Origin: Thermoplasmata archaeon
Lineage (GTDB): Archaea > Thermoplasmatota > Thermoplasmata > Thermoplasmatales > Thermoplasmataceae
Direction: 5' to 3'
NCBI GenBank assembly: GCA_021820525.1
Contig: JAKADM010000009.1
Coordinates: 1-44,230 of the forward strand
Length of the DNA: 44,230 nt
The position numbers and the translations under genes are program-made. The notes under the pieces are model-generated. The model ran no database searches. It saw only the letters and a list, made by a program, of their open reading frames with translations, and had not been told where the DNA came from. Below, piece by piece: positions 8,188-16,465 of the stretch (within the stretch, counting starts at the first letter, position 1; the number at the start of each line of letters is the position of its first letter).

Positions 8188-9078
8188 TTATTCTTCCAGT
8201 GTATGAGTCGCCATATTTATGATCTCGTTTATCTTTGGCTCCACAATCCTTTCCATTGTCGTAATTGGATCTGGAAGCTTTCCCTTAAGATTATGCTTCT
8301 TATAGAAAGCTGCATAGGTCATGGAAGGGAATGGATATTCATTAACCAGCCTGAAGAACTGATTTAAAAGTTTCTGAGCTTTAATGGCCCTTGCAAAATC
8401 CCCGTTTATGAAACTTGTATAAACATCCAGAGCCATTGGAGTTATATTTGTTGTCCCACACACTCCTCCTCTGGCACCAAGCATTAGAGACTGAAGCAAC
8501 AGATCATCCTGTCCCTGGTATATCTTAACCTTTGACGAAAAGTTAGCAGCGACTTCATTGAAGTATCTTATATCCCCTGAACTTTCCTTAATGGCCTCGA
8601 TTTTCCCTGTTGACTCCATTATATTTTTATATGTTTCCATATCCATTCTTGAATTTGTTAGCTGCGGAATGCTGTATATGTAAATCTTCCCATTAAATTG
8701 CTCACTCACGGCCTCAAAATGCCTTATCATCCATGATTGCTCTGCCTTATTATAATAGGTTGGCTGTAAAACGATTCTGGTGAAACCGCAATCCTCAGCG
8801 AATTTAGCCATTTCAACTGCCTCTTCCGTATTTTGAGATCCTACTCCCACAAGAACCTCAAAATCCATGGCCTCTTCCTGAATCATTTTTAGAAAGTTCT
8901 TCTTTGTTTCCAGTTTCATCAGGTTGAAAAGTCCGTTGCTCCCAAGAGGGAAAAGCTTTGATACGCCAAAAGCTCTCATGTCCTCAAGAAATATTTTCAG
9001 ATATTCCCTCGACGGTTTTTTCTCTGAATCAAATGGAGTTATCATTGGGCATATTATATCTGCCTGCTCTTTCTTCAT
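8188..9078 (-). CDS. kdgA: 2-keto-3-deoxygluconate aldolase (DapA/NAL superfamily)
   Basis: Probably cleaves 2-keto-3-deoxygluconate to pyruvate and glyceraldehyde in the non-phosphorylative Entner-Doudoroff pathway. The 296-residue TIM barrel has the class I aldolase residues: Schiff-base Lys164 in EAIKESSGD and Tyr135 in IYSIPQ. The N-terminal loop reads GSNGLF where dihydrodipicolinate synthases read GTTGE, as in thermoplasmatal KDG aldolases. The substrate assignment is inferred from this and from the glucose dehydrogenase at 33.4 kb; another keto-acid aldolase is possible. The ATG lies 24-25 nt from a TATA box, so the mRNA is probably leaderless. Single-gene unit. Confidence 0.85.
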   Translation of the reverse strand: MKKEQADIICPMITPFDSEKKPSREYLKIFLEDMRAFGVSKLFPLGSNGLFNLMKLETKKNFLKMIQEEAMDFEVLVGVGSQNTEEAVEMAKFAEDCGFTRIVLQPTYYNKAEQSWMIRHFEAVSEQFNGKIYIYSIPQLTNSRMDMETYKNIMESTGKIEAIKESSGDIRYFNEVAANFSSKVKIYQGQDDLLLQSLMLGARGGVCGTTNITPMALDVYTSFINGDFARAIKAQKLLNQFFRLVNEYPFPSMTYAAFYKKHNLKGKLPDPITTMERIVEPKINEIINMATHTLEE

Positions 9079-9098
9079 AATACCATATGGCAGGACAG

Positions 9099-9106
9099 TT
9101 AAATAA
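9099..9106 (-). promoter_or_regulatory. TATA box of kdgA
   Basis: On the minus strand CTTATTTAAC, with TTATTTAA centred 24-25 nt before the kdgA ATG. This spacing implies that transcription starts at or next to the start codon. Confidence 0.65.
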
Positions 9107-9135
9107 GCTTAACTTACCTTCATATTTAAGAAAGA

Positions 9136-9384
9136 TTAAATGTTCTCTCTGATCATTTCTATTATAAGGTCATTATCCTCAACTTTGAATGAGGTTATTT
9201 TGAGTTTATTCTGATTCGCGAGGGACTGGAATATGTTTTCCCCATATGGGAATTTGTCCTTACTCATTAGAATTCTTATTTCCTGACCTGGCTCAAGCTC
9301 AAGTTTTGTTGCCTTGAAAGTGCTCTTGAGATACATGAAGGGATCTCCACCGCAACTGATATAACGATAATCCTCTTCCAACAT
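9136..9384 (-). CDS. TusA/SirA-like small sulfur-carrier fold protein
   Basis: An 82-residue protein with the TusA-like order: beta strand with YISCGGDPFMYLK, helix, then LELEPGQEIRILMSKDKF, and a final strand pair. The Cys followed three residues later by Pro (C-x3-P) sits where TusA proteins have C-P-x-P, so this Cys would carry the persulfide. The frame opens six bases earlier at a TTG, but ATG 9384 is the better start. It is divergent from the ABC exporter and has no sulfur-relay partner next to it, so the role (thio-modification or redox) is open. Confidence 0.6.
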   Translation of the reverse strand: MLEEDYRYISCGGDPFMYLKSTFKATKLELEPGQEIRILMSKDKFPYGENIFQSLANQNKLKITSFKVEDNDLIIEMIRENI

Positions 9385-9482
9385 AAACAAGGATTGTTCA
9401 CATAGAAATTATCTTTTCCATACAGGATGAAAATTAATTGTAATTACAATAAAAATAAATATCAGAAAAGATTTATTCGCCA

Positions 9483-10436
9483 ATGGATTATTTACATGAA
9501 GATCAATATGAAGTTGTAGTTGAAAATGTTAAAAAGAGCTATGACGGAAAGAAATTGGCTCTTGACGGCATTTCATTCCACATAAAAAAGGGGGAGATCT
9601 ACGGACTCCTTGGAAAAAATGGTGCAGGGAAATCAACAACCATAAAAATCCTGACAACTCTCATAAATTTCGATTCAGGAAACTGCAATATTGCAGGTTA
9701 TGATCTGAGAAAGGATAGTTCGAAAATAAGGAAAATTATAGGTGTTGTGCAGCAGGAAGAATCCTTTGACTTTACAACTGTTGAGAAAAACTTTAAACTC
9801 ACAGGAATGCTCTGGGAGGTTCCAAAGAATATCCGGGAAGAGAGGATGGAAAAACTCATTGATCTATTTGGCCTTCAGGAGATAAGGAAGAAAAGAATGT
9901 ATGATTTGAGTGGAGGCCAGAAGAAAAGGGTTCAGGTAGCCCGGGAATTCATGCATGAAATGAAGGTCCTTTTTCTTGACGAACCTACCGTTGGCCTTGA
10001 CCCAATTATGAGAAGGAAGATCCTCCAATATATCAGAGAACAGGCAAAAAATGGCCTTACAATTCTCTTTACCACACAGAACCTTGAGGAAGCGGACATG
10101 ATATGCGACAGAATAGGCATAATCGATGGAGGAAAGATTGTTGAAGAAGGTACTTCTGAGGAATTAAAATTTAAATTCGGTACATTAAGGACTGTAAAAA
10201 TTACAACCCAGACAAACGTTGAAAAATATATCAATGACATTAAGGAAAAGATCAAAACTGTGAATTATGAAGATATTTCCTTTGATGAGAATAAGATATT
10301 AATTCTTGGAAAAAATGTTGATAGAAGGGTTGGAGATGTTCTTGGTTCCCTCTATGAGATGGGAATTGAGGTGGAAAATGTTTCCATTGAAAATCCAACA
10401 CTGGATGATGTATTTATGAGGGTGGTTGAAAGATGA
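9483..10436 (+). CDS. ABC-2 type exporter, ATP-binding subunit (DrrA-like)
   Basis: ATPase of a two-component exporter. Walker A GKNGAGKS is at residues 44-51, Q-loop VVQQEE about 89-94, signature LSGGQ 142-146 and Walker B VLFLDE 162-167. The switch position is Gln199 (TTQNLEEAD), as in the DrrA subfamily. The C-terminal about 90 residues form the extra domain seen in DrrA-like proteins and end with NPTLDDVFM. A TATA-like AATAAATA lies about 25 nt before the ATG. It overlaps the permease gene by ATGA. The substrate (drug, lipid or sugar) cannot be told. Confidence 0.93.
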   Translation: MDYLHEDQYEVVVENVKKSYDGKKLALDGISFHIKKGEIYGLLGKNGAGKSTTIKILTTLINFDSGNCNIAGYDLRKDSSKIRKIIGVVQQEESFDFTTVEKNFKLTGMLWEVPKNIREERMEKLIDLFGLQEIRKKRMYDLSGGQKKRVQVAREFMHEMKVLFLDEPTVGLDPIMRRKILQYIREQAKNGLTILFTTQNLEEADMICDRIGIIDGGKIVEEGTSEELKFKFGTLRTVKITTQTNVEKYINDIKEKIKTVNYEDISFDENKILILGKNVDRRVGDVLGSLYEMGIEVENVSIENPTLDDVFMRVVER

Positions 10437-11218
10437 GAATGCCAGCTTTTGTTAGACTTACTGTCAGAAATATTGTGGTTAACATAGATCCAGGAACGCT
10501 CATATTTATGCTTGGACTGCCCACCCTTTACCTTTTTGTCATGGGATTCATGTTCCAGGGAATAAACCCCAACGGAGGTTTGGTTGTACAGTACCATGGA
10601 ATTGCCATAAAATATACTACATTTCTTGCTCCTGGCATAATTGCCTTGCAGGCATTTACGGCCGGAAACATAGGAGGCAGCATGCTTTGGTCTGACAGAA
10701 GATGGGGCATGTTTGAGCAGATTATGGTGGGCCCTTTCAGAAGATCGGAATATCTTCTTGGGATAATTTTTGTATCTATAATATTTGCTCTTGTTGGGTC
10801 TGCCATTATGATTGGATTCGCCTTTACTATCCCGGTCAGATTCAATATTACCCTTGCCGGCATAGGTCTCTTTATCCTTACTATGGTCGTCGGCACCATG
10901 CTTTTTTCATCTATTTTTTTAATAATATCCGGCATAGCCAAATCCATGCAGGCATACAACACCATCACCATACTTCTTTTCTTCCTTCTGGATTTTGCAA
11001 GCACTGCATTTTACCCCATTACGAATTCCACCCCAGGATGGCTCCATGTAATCGCAGGTGGAAACCCCTTGAGTTTCATATCAGATATTCTCAGAGAATC
11101 GTTCATATCCGGAGTTGATTATAATTCACTTTATTATTCAGGAATTCTATTCGTTGCAATGCTCATATTTTTCGTACTCTCCTTAAGAGTTTACAAGAAT
11201 ATACGATCCGGAATATGA
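10433..11218 (+). CDS. ABC-2 type exporter, permease subunit (DrrB-like)
   Basis: A 261-residue membrane protein with six predicted helices. It has the ABC-2 family layout: an N-terminal helix (TLIFMLGLPTLYLFVMGFMF), a cytoplasmic segment DRRWGMFEQIMVGPFRRSEY, which is the conserved coupling region, and later helices ending in a basic tail. It starts in an ATGA overlap with the ATPase gene and pairs with it as a half-transporter dimer. An inverted repeat follows the stop. Confidence 0.9.
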   Translation: MRMPAFVRLTVRNIVVNIDPGTLIFMLGLPTLYLFVMGFMFQGINPNGGLVVQYHGIAIKYTTFLAPGIIALQAFTAGNIGGSMLWSDRRWGMFEQIMVGPFRRSEYLLGIIFVSIIFALVGSAIMIGFAFTIPVRFNITLAGIGLFILTMVVGTMLFSSIFLIISGIAKSMQAYNTITILLFFLLDFASTAFYPITNSTPGWLHVIAGGNPLSFISDILRESFISGVDYNSLYYSGILFVAMLIFFVLSLRVYKNIRSGI

Positions 11219-11233
11219 GCGCCCGATATTAAG

Positions 11234-11265
11234 AATTTAAAATTTCTTAAAAAATATTTTAAATT
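11234..11265. terminator. Inverted repeat between convergent genes
   Basis: AATTTAAAAT at 11234-11243 is perfectly repeated in inverse as ATTTTAAATT at 11256-11265, with a 12-nt AT-rich spacer. It lies in the short gap between the converging ABC permease and MFS genes. It may be a two-way transcription end or only an AT-rich coincidence. Confidence 0.4.
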
Positions 11266-11270
11266 AAGAT

Positions 11271-12476
11271 TTACTGTTGGATTATTCTAAATTTCCTTTC
11301 CATGCCTATTATCAACATTAGCATGGCAAATATAAAAATGGTTTCCATTTCTATAACCAGATAGAGGGATATGAAAAGGAAACTGAATGCAGTGAGGAAT
11401 ACAAGGAGAATTTTAAGTGCGTCCACATAGAAAGATAGTAAGCCGTTGAAACGTCCAATATAAGCATTTTCAATGCGATTCATAATCATCGTATTCCTTC
11501 CGATTCTTGTACCCCCATTTCCAATGCCCCTCGGGATTGATGAGAGGATCAGAGTAATAGGAGTCAGATATATGCTCATTATAATAAAGGAAAATACAAA
11601 TATAGAATAGGAGAAAAATAGGGAATTCCTGAGTCCGAGCTTTTTCATTATACGTGGGAAAATTATTCCGGAAAGGACTGCACTTGCAGCATATACTGCT
11701 TCCATTATGGCGATGAAATCTGCCCCCCTGTGCAGATAGTATATTTCTATGACTGGAAGCACAAAATTACCGCTGATTATGAGTATAAATGGGGCATTAA
11801 GCATAACGCCCATTGCCAGGAAACTTTTGTCAAAATGTTTCCTCCATTTTCTTTTTTCTCTGAATACTTCAATCAAGGACTGCTCCCTGACTTTCACAAC
11901 CTTCCCTTTCCCAGTCTTAGATTTGTTGTGTTCATAGGGTATGAACAGAAGGAAAATTAGGCTTAAAAGATCCAGAATGGCTGAAATATTCAGGGAACTG
12001 TGAAGATTGATAAAACCTGATATGGAGAAGAAAAAAATGCCACTTAAGAGAGAGGGTAGCTGACCAAAAATTTCAGACATCCCATTCATCATACCCGTAT
12101 TTATCCCGTCAGAATAGGAACGCATTATGGTGTTTATGGCACTCCAGCCAATATCGGAAAAAACTGAAAGCATTATGGAAGTAATAAAAAGAAGCATCAT
12201 AATAGGTATCGCGGCACAATAGTATTCCACAAAAAGGAACAGGGATGTAAAGATCTGGTTCATCAAAAGTACATGCTTTCTGTTCCTTGAATCAAGCATA
12301 TTGCCTATGGGCACCCGAAGGAGCATTCCAAGGATCATGGCCGAAAAGTTGCTTATGGCGAACAAAATGATGGATTGCCTGTTGAAAGAAAAATAGTAGG
12401 ACAGATATATTTCTGTGGAGAAATTTGAAACCCCGGTCATGGTTTTTCCAATTAAGGCACGAAAATATTTTTGCAT
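11271..12476 (-). CDS. Major facilitator superfamily permease
   Basis: A 401-residue protein with about 12 hydrophobic segments in two halves separated by a charged loop near residues 180-215. Loop 2-3 has RVPIGNMLDSRNRKHVL, an MFS motif-A-like G-x3-D-x2-x-R-K pattern. No substrate signature is seen; a multidrug or metabolite exporter is plausible. It is divergent from the SufR-like regulator at 12549, whose product is the obvious candidate regulator. Its TATA box (12496-12503) is about 24 nt from the ATG, implying a leaderless mRNA. Confidence 0.85.
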   Translation of the reverse strand: MQKYFRALIGKTMTGVSNFSTEIYLSYYFSFNRQSIILFAISNFSAMILGMLLRVPIGNMLDSRNRKHVLLMNQIFTSLFLFVEYYCAAIPIMMLLFITSIMLSVFSDIGWSAINTIMRSYSDGINTGMMNGMSEIFGQLPSLLSGIFFFSISGFINLHSSLNISAILDLLSLIFLLFIPYEHNKSKTGKGKVVKVREQSLIEVFREKRKWRKHFDKSFLAMGVMLNAPFILIISGNFVLPVIEIYYLHRGADFIAIMEAVYAASAVLSGIIFPRIMKKLGLRNSLFFSYSIFVFSFIIMSIYLTPITLILSSIPRGIGNGGTRIGRNTMIMNRIENAYIGRFNGLLSFYVDALKILLVFLTAFSFLFISLYLVIEMETIFIFAMLMLIIGMERKFRIIQQ

Positions 12477-12495
12477 AGCTGGAGATTGGGATATG

Positions 12496-12528
12496 TTTAT
12501 AGACTATACAATTTATAAAGTTTATAAA
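12496..12528. promoter_or_regulatory. Divergent promoters with repeated TTTATAAA
   Basis: The 72-nt gap between MFS and regulator genes holds a minus-strand TATA (CTATAAAC, 12496-12503) and a tandem pair of self-complementary TTTATAAA boxes at 12512-12519 and 12521-12528. The second box is 24-25 nt before the regulator ATG. The doubled palindrome could be an operator overlaying both promoters. Confidence 0.5.
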
Positions 12529-12548
12529 CCCTTTCATGATATTGAAAT

Positions 12549-13199
12549 ATGAATGAGGATATTAACAGATTTAACACGGAAAGATCAATTTATCTCGTTC
12601 TGAAAAAGAATGGTCCAATGACTTTGGAAGAAATAGGCAAAGAGATAAAGATTTCGAAAATGGGTGCTTTAAAATGGATACGAAAACTCGAAAATGATGG
12701 TCTGATAGGGAGGAAAATCAAAAAGAATCAAAATGGCAGGCCATCATTTTTGTTTGAAATTAAAAAGGGTTCCCAGATAGATTCTGAAAGTTCAGGTTCA
12801 GAGAAAATACTTGTTGACCTTTTTGCCTTTTTGAAAAGGATGGGAAATGAAGATCTGGGAAAAAAATTTCTGGAGGAGAGATATGAAAAAATATACAGAG
12901 AAAATTTTCAGAACTTTTTGCAGGGAGATATTTCCATAAAAATATGGAAATTGAAGGAGATGAGAGAAAAGGACGGTTATATGCCTGAATTGAAGATGAC
13001 CCCATCCAGTGATTATAACCTTATGGAGTACAACTGCCCCATTTTCAAGATAGCATCTATGTTCCCTGAGGCCTGTGAAATGGAGAGAAAAATGTTTGAA
13101 AAACTTCTAAATGCAAGGGTTGAAAGCAGCCACAGGCAGGTAGATGGAAATTACAACTGCCACTTCTGCATAAGCGCGCAGGATCCGTTACACCTATAA
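12549..13199 (+). CDS. SufR-like Fe-S cluster winged-helix regulator
   Basis: A 216-residue regulator of the COG2345/SufR kind. Residues about 10-70 are a winged helix (LEEIGKEIKISKMGALKWIRKLE). A helical linker follows, then a C-terminal cysteine domain: Cys163, Cys176, Cys204 and Cys207, with the C-x12-C spacing and the NCPIFKIA, FPEACEMER and C-x2-C blocks of that family. These cysteines are expected to bind a redox- or iron-sensing cluster. It is divergent from the MFS permease and shares its promoter region, suggesting control of that permease. No suf genes are nearby, so the regulon is inferred. Confidence 0.8.
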   Translation: MNEDINRFNTERSIYLVLKKNGPMTLEEIGKEIKISKMGALKWIRKLENDGLIGRKIKKNQNGRPSFLFEIKKGSQIDSESSGSEKILVDLFAFLKRMGNEDLGKKFLEERYEKIYRENFQNFLQGDISIKIWKLKEMREKDGYMPELKMTPSSDYNLMEYNCPIFKIASMFPEACEMERKMFEKLLNARVESSHRQVDGNYNCHFCISAQDPLHL

Positions 13200-13283
13200 T
13201 TTACCTGAAAATTGCCGTATAAAGAACCGTGACATACAAAAGATTTAAAACTATGCATACATTTCCCTTTAAAAGGTGTTAGA

Positions 13284-13661
13284 GTGGGAAGATTTCAAGG
13301 AAGAAGTTCAACAAAATTCACAGGCGGTAAATACAAAAACTTCAGATCAAAAAGAAGATCTGAGATTGGTAGAGAGGCAACTCTTACAAGAATAAACAAT
13401 CCGCAGAGAAAGGTTTTGAGAATAAGAGGCGGAAATGTTAAGGTGGCTGTTCTAAACGATCAGGTTCTGAATCTTTACAATCCAAAAGAAAATAAGACAG
13501 TGAGGGCAAAAATCATTACTGTTAAGGAAAATCCGGCAAACCCTCACTATGTACAGAGAAATATAATGAACAGGGGAACGGTTGTTGAGACAGAGGCAGG
13601 ACTTGCAAAGATTACATCCAGGCCTGGCCAGGATGGAGTCATAAATGCAGTATTGCTATGA
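13284..13661 (+). CDS. rps8e: 30S ribosomal protein S8e
   Basis: A 125-residue S8e. The basic N-terminus GRFQGRSSTKFTGGKYK, then RKVLRIRGGNVKV and the C-terminal RNIMNRGTVVETE and SRPGQDGVINAVLL blocks are family hallmarks. The start codon is GTG, preceded by AAGGTG, and a TATA-like TTTAAAAC lies about 35 nt upstream. It overlaps the SRP19 gene by ATGA. Confidence 0.97.
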   Translation: MGRFQGRSSTKFTGGKYKNFRSKRRSEIGREATLTRINNPQRKVLRIRGGNVKVAVLNDQVLNLYNPKENKTVRAKIITVKENPANPHYVQRNIMNRGTVVETEAGLAKITSRPGQDGVINAVLL

Positions 13662-13912
13662 AAATAACCCTGTATTCACAATATTTTAATCCGAAGATAA
13701 GTAGAAGGCTGGGAAGAAAAATACCGGTAGATGTTGCCAGAAAGTATACTGACGATAAACTTGTTGAGATACTGAGGCAACTGAATGTTGTCTACGATGT
13801 CAGGGATGGGAGATATTCAAGGGTCCCCTATGAAAAATGCAAAATATATAACATAGAGGCCAATATTAAGAAAAGTACTCTTATTAAGATTGTCGAGAGA
13901 AGGCTCCAATGA
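13658..13912 (+). CDS. srp19: Signal recognition particle protein SRP19
   Basis: Binds SRP RNA and promotes SRP54 loading in membrane targeting. The 84 residues show the family order: LYSQYFNPKISRRLGRKIP near the N-terminus, then a helix and the YSRVPYEKCKIYN region. Length is normal for archaeal SRP19. Translationally coupled to rps8e; converges on the primase gene with a 9-nt gap rich in T. Confidence 0.95.
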   Translation: MKITLYSQYFNPKISRRLGRKIPVDVARKYTDDKLVEILRQLNVVYDVRDGRYSRVPYEKCKIYNIEANIKKSTLIKIVERRLQ

Positions 13913-13921
13913 AATTTTTTC

Positions 13922-14917
13922 TCATTTATTCTTTCTGGTTTTTTTGATTTTATAATAAGTAAGGGGATGCTTCATGTTCGGAGAGTTGCATATGGGATCA
14001 TCATCCATATAGCAAAGATGGTTGGATCTTAAAGTCTCACATTTAGGAGGAACATATTTGATTCCTGAAATTTCCCCTATTATGTGTTTTACCTGATATT
14101 CAGTTACCTTTTTGCTGAAATCCGGCACAGATGAAAATATGTTCATGATTTCATCCTCTTTCATTCCTATTTTATTGAGAAAGGAAACCATTGCAAACCT
14201 TCCAAGGTGAGGTATGTTTACACCATTCTTCGCATCGGAAATAAAATGCTTCATGCATGGAGGGAATGAATCCACGTCAACTGAGCCCAAATCCATTGAG
14301 GTTACCATCTTTTCTGCCGCCGCCCTTATATCGGAAAGGTCATGCATATAAGATTCAAAATAACGCCTGGCCACCTCCCCATCTATATCTTCAACAATTT
14401 CTCTCATTTCCTGAACTAAAAATTCCCTGATTATTTTTTGAACCTTGTTCTTGCTGGAAATGATCCCTTTCTGGTCAAATACCTGATATACAAGTCTGAA
14501 CTGGCTACCGCTTATTCTGGAACAGGATCTGGTAAAATTTTGAAGCCGTGTAAAATAAAGATGAGATTTAGTATCAAATTCCATTGGTATTCCAATGGAA
14601 TCTGCTTCAATGGAAAGCGATTCCCCCTCCATGCTGTAGAGTGAATCTTCCATAATATCCCTGATTCTATAAATCACCCTTGAGGTGAATGAATCCACAT
14701 CTATGATCTTGAGAAGGTAAAGGGTAACATACATGTTTTTTTCCCATTCCCTTTTCCGCAAATCAAAGATAATCTTTCCTTCGCTCTTCTTTCCCTCTGA
14801 ATTCTCCCTTAAGAATGAAATAATTTCCCAAATGGATTCACTGGAATCCCCAAACGGATCTGATACTTCTACGGTAATTTTCCTTATTTCCCTATCAATC
14901 TCGTCAATTGCCTTCAT
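13922..14917 (-). CDS. priL: DNA primase large subunit
   Basis: Fe-S subunit of the archaeal/eukaryotic primase, which helps the catalytic small subunit start RNA primers. The 331-residue protein has the four cluster cysteines in the expected spread: Cys221 (PPCMKHF), Cys293, Cys302 (HLCYMDDD) and Cys310. The HLGRFAMVSFL segment matches the C-terminal domain. It lies 3 nt after the gamma-glutamyltransferase gene, so it is probably the last gene of the pepQ-ggt-priL unit. No small subunit is in the window. Confidence 0.92.
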   Translation of the reverse strand: MKAIDEIDREIRKITVEVSDPFGDSSESIWEIISFLRENSEGKKSEGKIIFDLRKREWEKNMYVTLYLLKIIDVDSFTSRVIYRIRDIMEDSLYSMEGESLSIEADSIGIPMEFDTKSHLYFTRLQNFTRSCSRISGSQFRLVYQVFDQKGIISSKNKVQKIIREFLVQEMREIVEDIDGEVARRYFESYMHDLSDIRAAAEKMVTSMDLGSVDVDSFPPCMKHFISDAKNGVNIPHLGRFAMVSFLNKIGMKEDEIMNIFSSVPDFSKKVTEYQVKHIIGEISGIKYVPPKCETLRSNHLCYMDDDPICNSPNMKHPLTYYKIKKTRKNK

Positions 14918-14920
14918 GGT

Positions 14921-16465
14921 CTACATCCCCGGTATGGAATAGCCGTCTCCTCTCAGGTCGGCCCCTCCGTTCAGTACACCATTTTCGAGGAACCTGATTA
15001 CCTGTGCATGACCAAATCTGCTGTCTCCGTAGGGAATTTTTTTGATAGATCTGAAAAGGTCCTGGATTTCCTCAACGCCCCTGAAACCCTCTTCGAAATA
15101 AAGGGTGTCACTGGATTCATATATTGTTCCTGGAAATACTGCCCTTGGCTCCTCAACAGATTTCTGTGCCTTCATACCATTTTCAACCATATTTTTTATC
15201 AAGAGAGCATGAACCTGAGGCTGCACATCCCCTCCCATCGTCCCAAGAGAAAAGGCTGGCAGACCATCTTTCATTCCAATGCATGCAGCAAGTGTGTGGA
15301 AGGTTCTCTTTTGAGGTTCCAGAAAGTTATGATTCTTTCTATCCAGGGAAAAATATGAGCCCCTGTTTTGCATAATAAAGCCTGTGCCTGAGGGTATGAC
15401 AAGTGAACCGAATCCCATATAGTTGCTCTGTATCATTGATATTATATCCCCCTCACTGTTTGCAACCGTAAAATAGGTGGTATCCCCATCCTCCTTTTCC
15501 CTGTAATTTGAAATGCCAGAAACTGTATTTTTATTTCTTCCCAGTCCTCTCTGGAAGTATGACTGATCTAACTGAAGCATTTCAGGGTCCCCGATCATAC
15601 TTCTTCTGAATTCCATAGATTCAAGGCCCGCTTTGAAGAATTTTCTTAAATTTCCACCCCCATATTCCTCATAGAGCGTGAGCCACACAAGAAGGGTTGA
15701 ACCCTGGCTGTTTGGTGGTGTTTCATATATTGTATGACCAGAGAAATCAACATGCAATGGGTTCTGCATCAAACTTCTGTGATCCTTCATATCGATTTCA
15801 TCAATAACTATTCCCTTATCACGAAAACCTTCAACTATTTTATCAGCAAGTTCTCCACTGTAAAAGGATTCTGGATCTTCCGATATGGTTTTCAGCGTTC
15901 TGGATAGATCTTTCTGAATCAATAAGTCTCCCGCTCTTATCTGTCCAGGATTGAATATTTTAATCCATTCACTGTCCATTCCCTCATAATAGGAGGCATT
16001 TACTGAATTTACATAATTTTGTGTGACTGGAAAACCATTTTCTGCAAGATTGATTGCATCAGCCAGGAGATCCCTGAACTCCATAGTTCCATTCTTATTC
16101 CAGAGGTCTATCCACGATTTTACAAGTCCTGGAACATTGATGGCGCTTAAAGGCCCTCTGGCCGGTATATTTTTCAAACCCCTATTAAGGAAAATATCTG
16201 ACTTAGCGTTCCTTGAAGATTTACCTGAACCATTAATGACAAATATATCCCCCTCAGATCTTCCCATTATGAAAGAATCACCTCCAAGGCCGCACAGATT
16301 GTTTTGGGTCACTGCAAGGACTGCACTCATGGATATGGCCGCATCCCCTACCGTTCCACCCTCCTTCAAGATCCTTGCCCCCGAAAGGGATGAGTATATG
16401 CTGGATGAGGAAGCGACATACTTTGTGGAATATATTTCTGGCCTGTAAGTTTCCATTTTCCTCAT
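14921..16465 (-). CDS. ggt: Gamma-glutamyltransferase family protein
   Basis: N-terminal nucleophile hydrolase that self-cleaves into two chains. The 514 residues contain NLCGLGGDSFIMG, ARGPLSAINVPG, PPNSQGS and the cleavage site GDTTYFTVAN. In that site Thr329 would become the nucleophile. The usual TTH is TTY here. No signal peptide is visible, so the enzyme is probably cytoplasmic. It could act on gamma-glutamyl compounds or as a related acylase. The start overlaps the upstream aminopeptidase gene by 4 nt, suggesting shared peptide or amino-acid recycling. Confidence 0.9.
   Translation of the reverse strand: MRKMETYRPEIYSTKYVASSSSIYSSLSGARILKEGGTVGDAAISMSAVLAVTQNNLCGLGGDSFIMGRSEGDIFVINGSGKSSRNAKSDIFLNRGLKNIPARGPLSAINVPGLVKSWIDLWNKNGTMEFRDLLADAINLAENGFPVTQNYVNSVNASYYEGMDSEWIKIFNPGQIRAGDLLIQKDLSRTLKTISEDPESFYSGELADKIVEGFRDKGIVIDEIDMKDHRSLMQNPLHVDFSGHTIYETPPNSQGSTLLVWLTLYEEYGGGNLRKFFKAGLESMEFRRSMIGDPEMLQLDQSYFQRGLGRNKNTVSGISNYREKEDGDTTYFTVANSEGDIISMIQSNYMGFGSLVIPSGTGFIMQNRGSYFSLDRKNHNFLEPQKRTFHTLAACIGMKDGLPAFSLGTMGGDVQPQVHALLIKNMVENGMKAQKSVEEPRAVFPGTIYESSDTLYFEEGFRGVEEIQDLFRSIKKIPYGDSRFGHAQVIRFLENGVLNGGADLRGDGYSIPGM

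Noticed and set aside
10072-10098. ABC ATPase with Gln in place of the switch His (TTQNLEEAD)
   Set aside because: Gln at this place is normal in the DrrA subfamily, so it is not an inactivating change.
10528-11004. 158-codon minus-strand frame opposite the ABC permease
   Set aside because: Shadow of a hydrophobic gene; rich in Met, Pro and Ile with no promoter or ribosome site.
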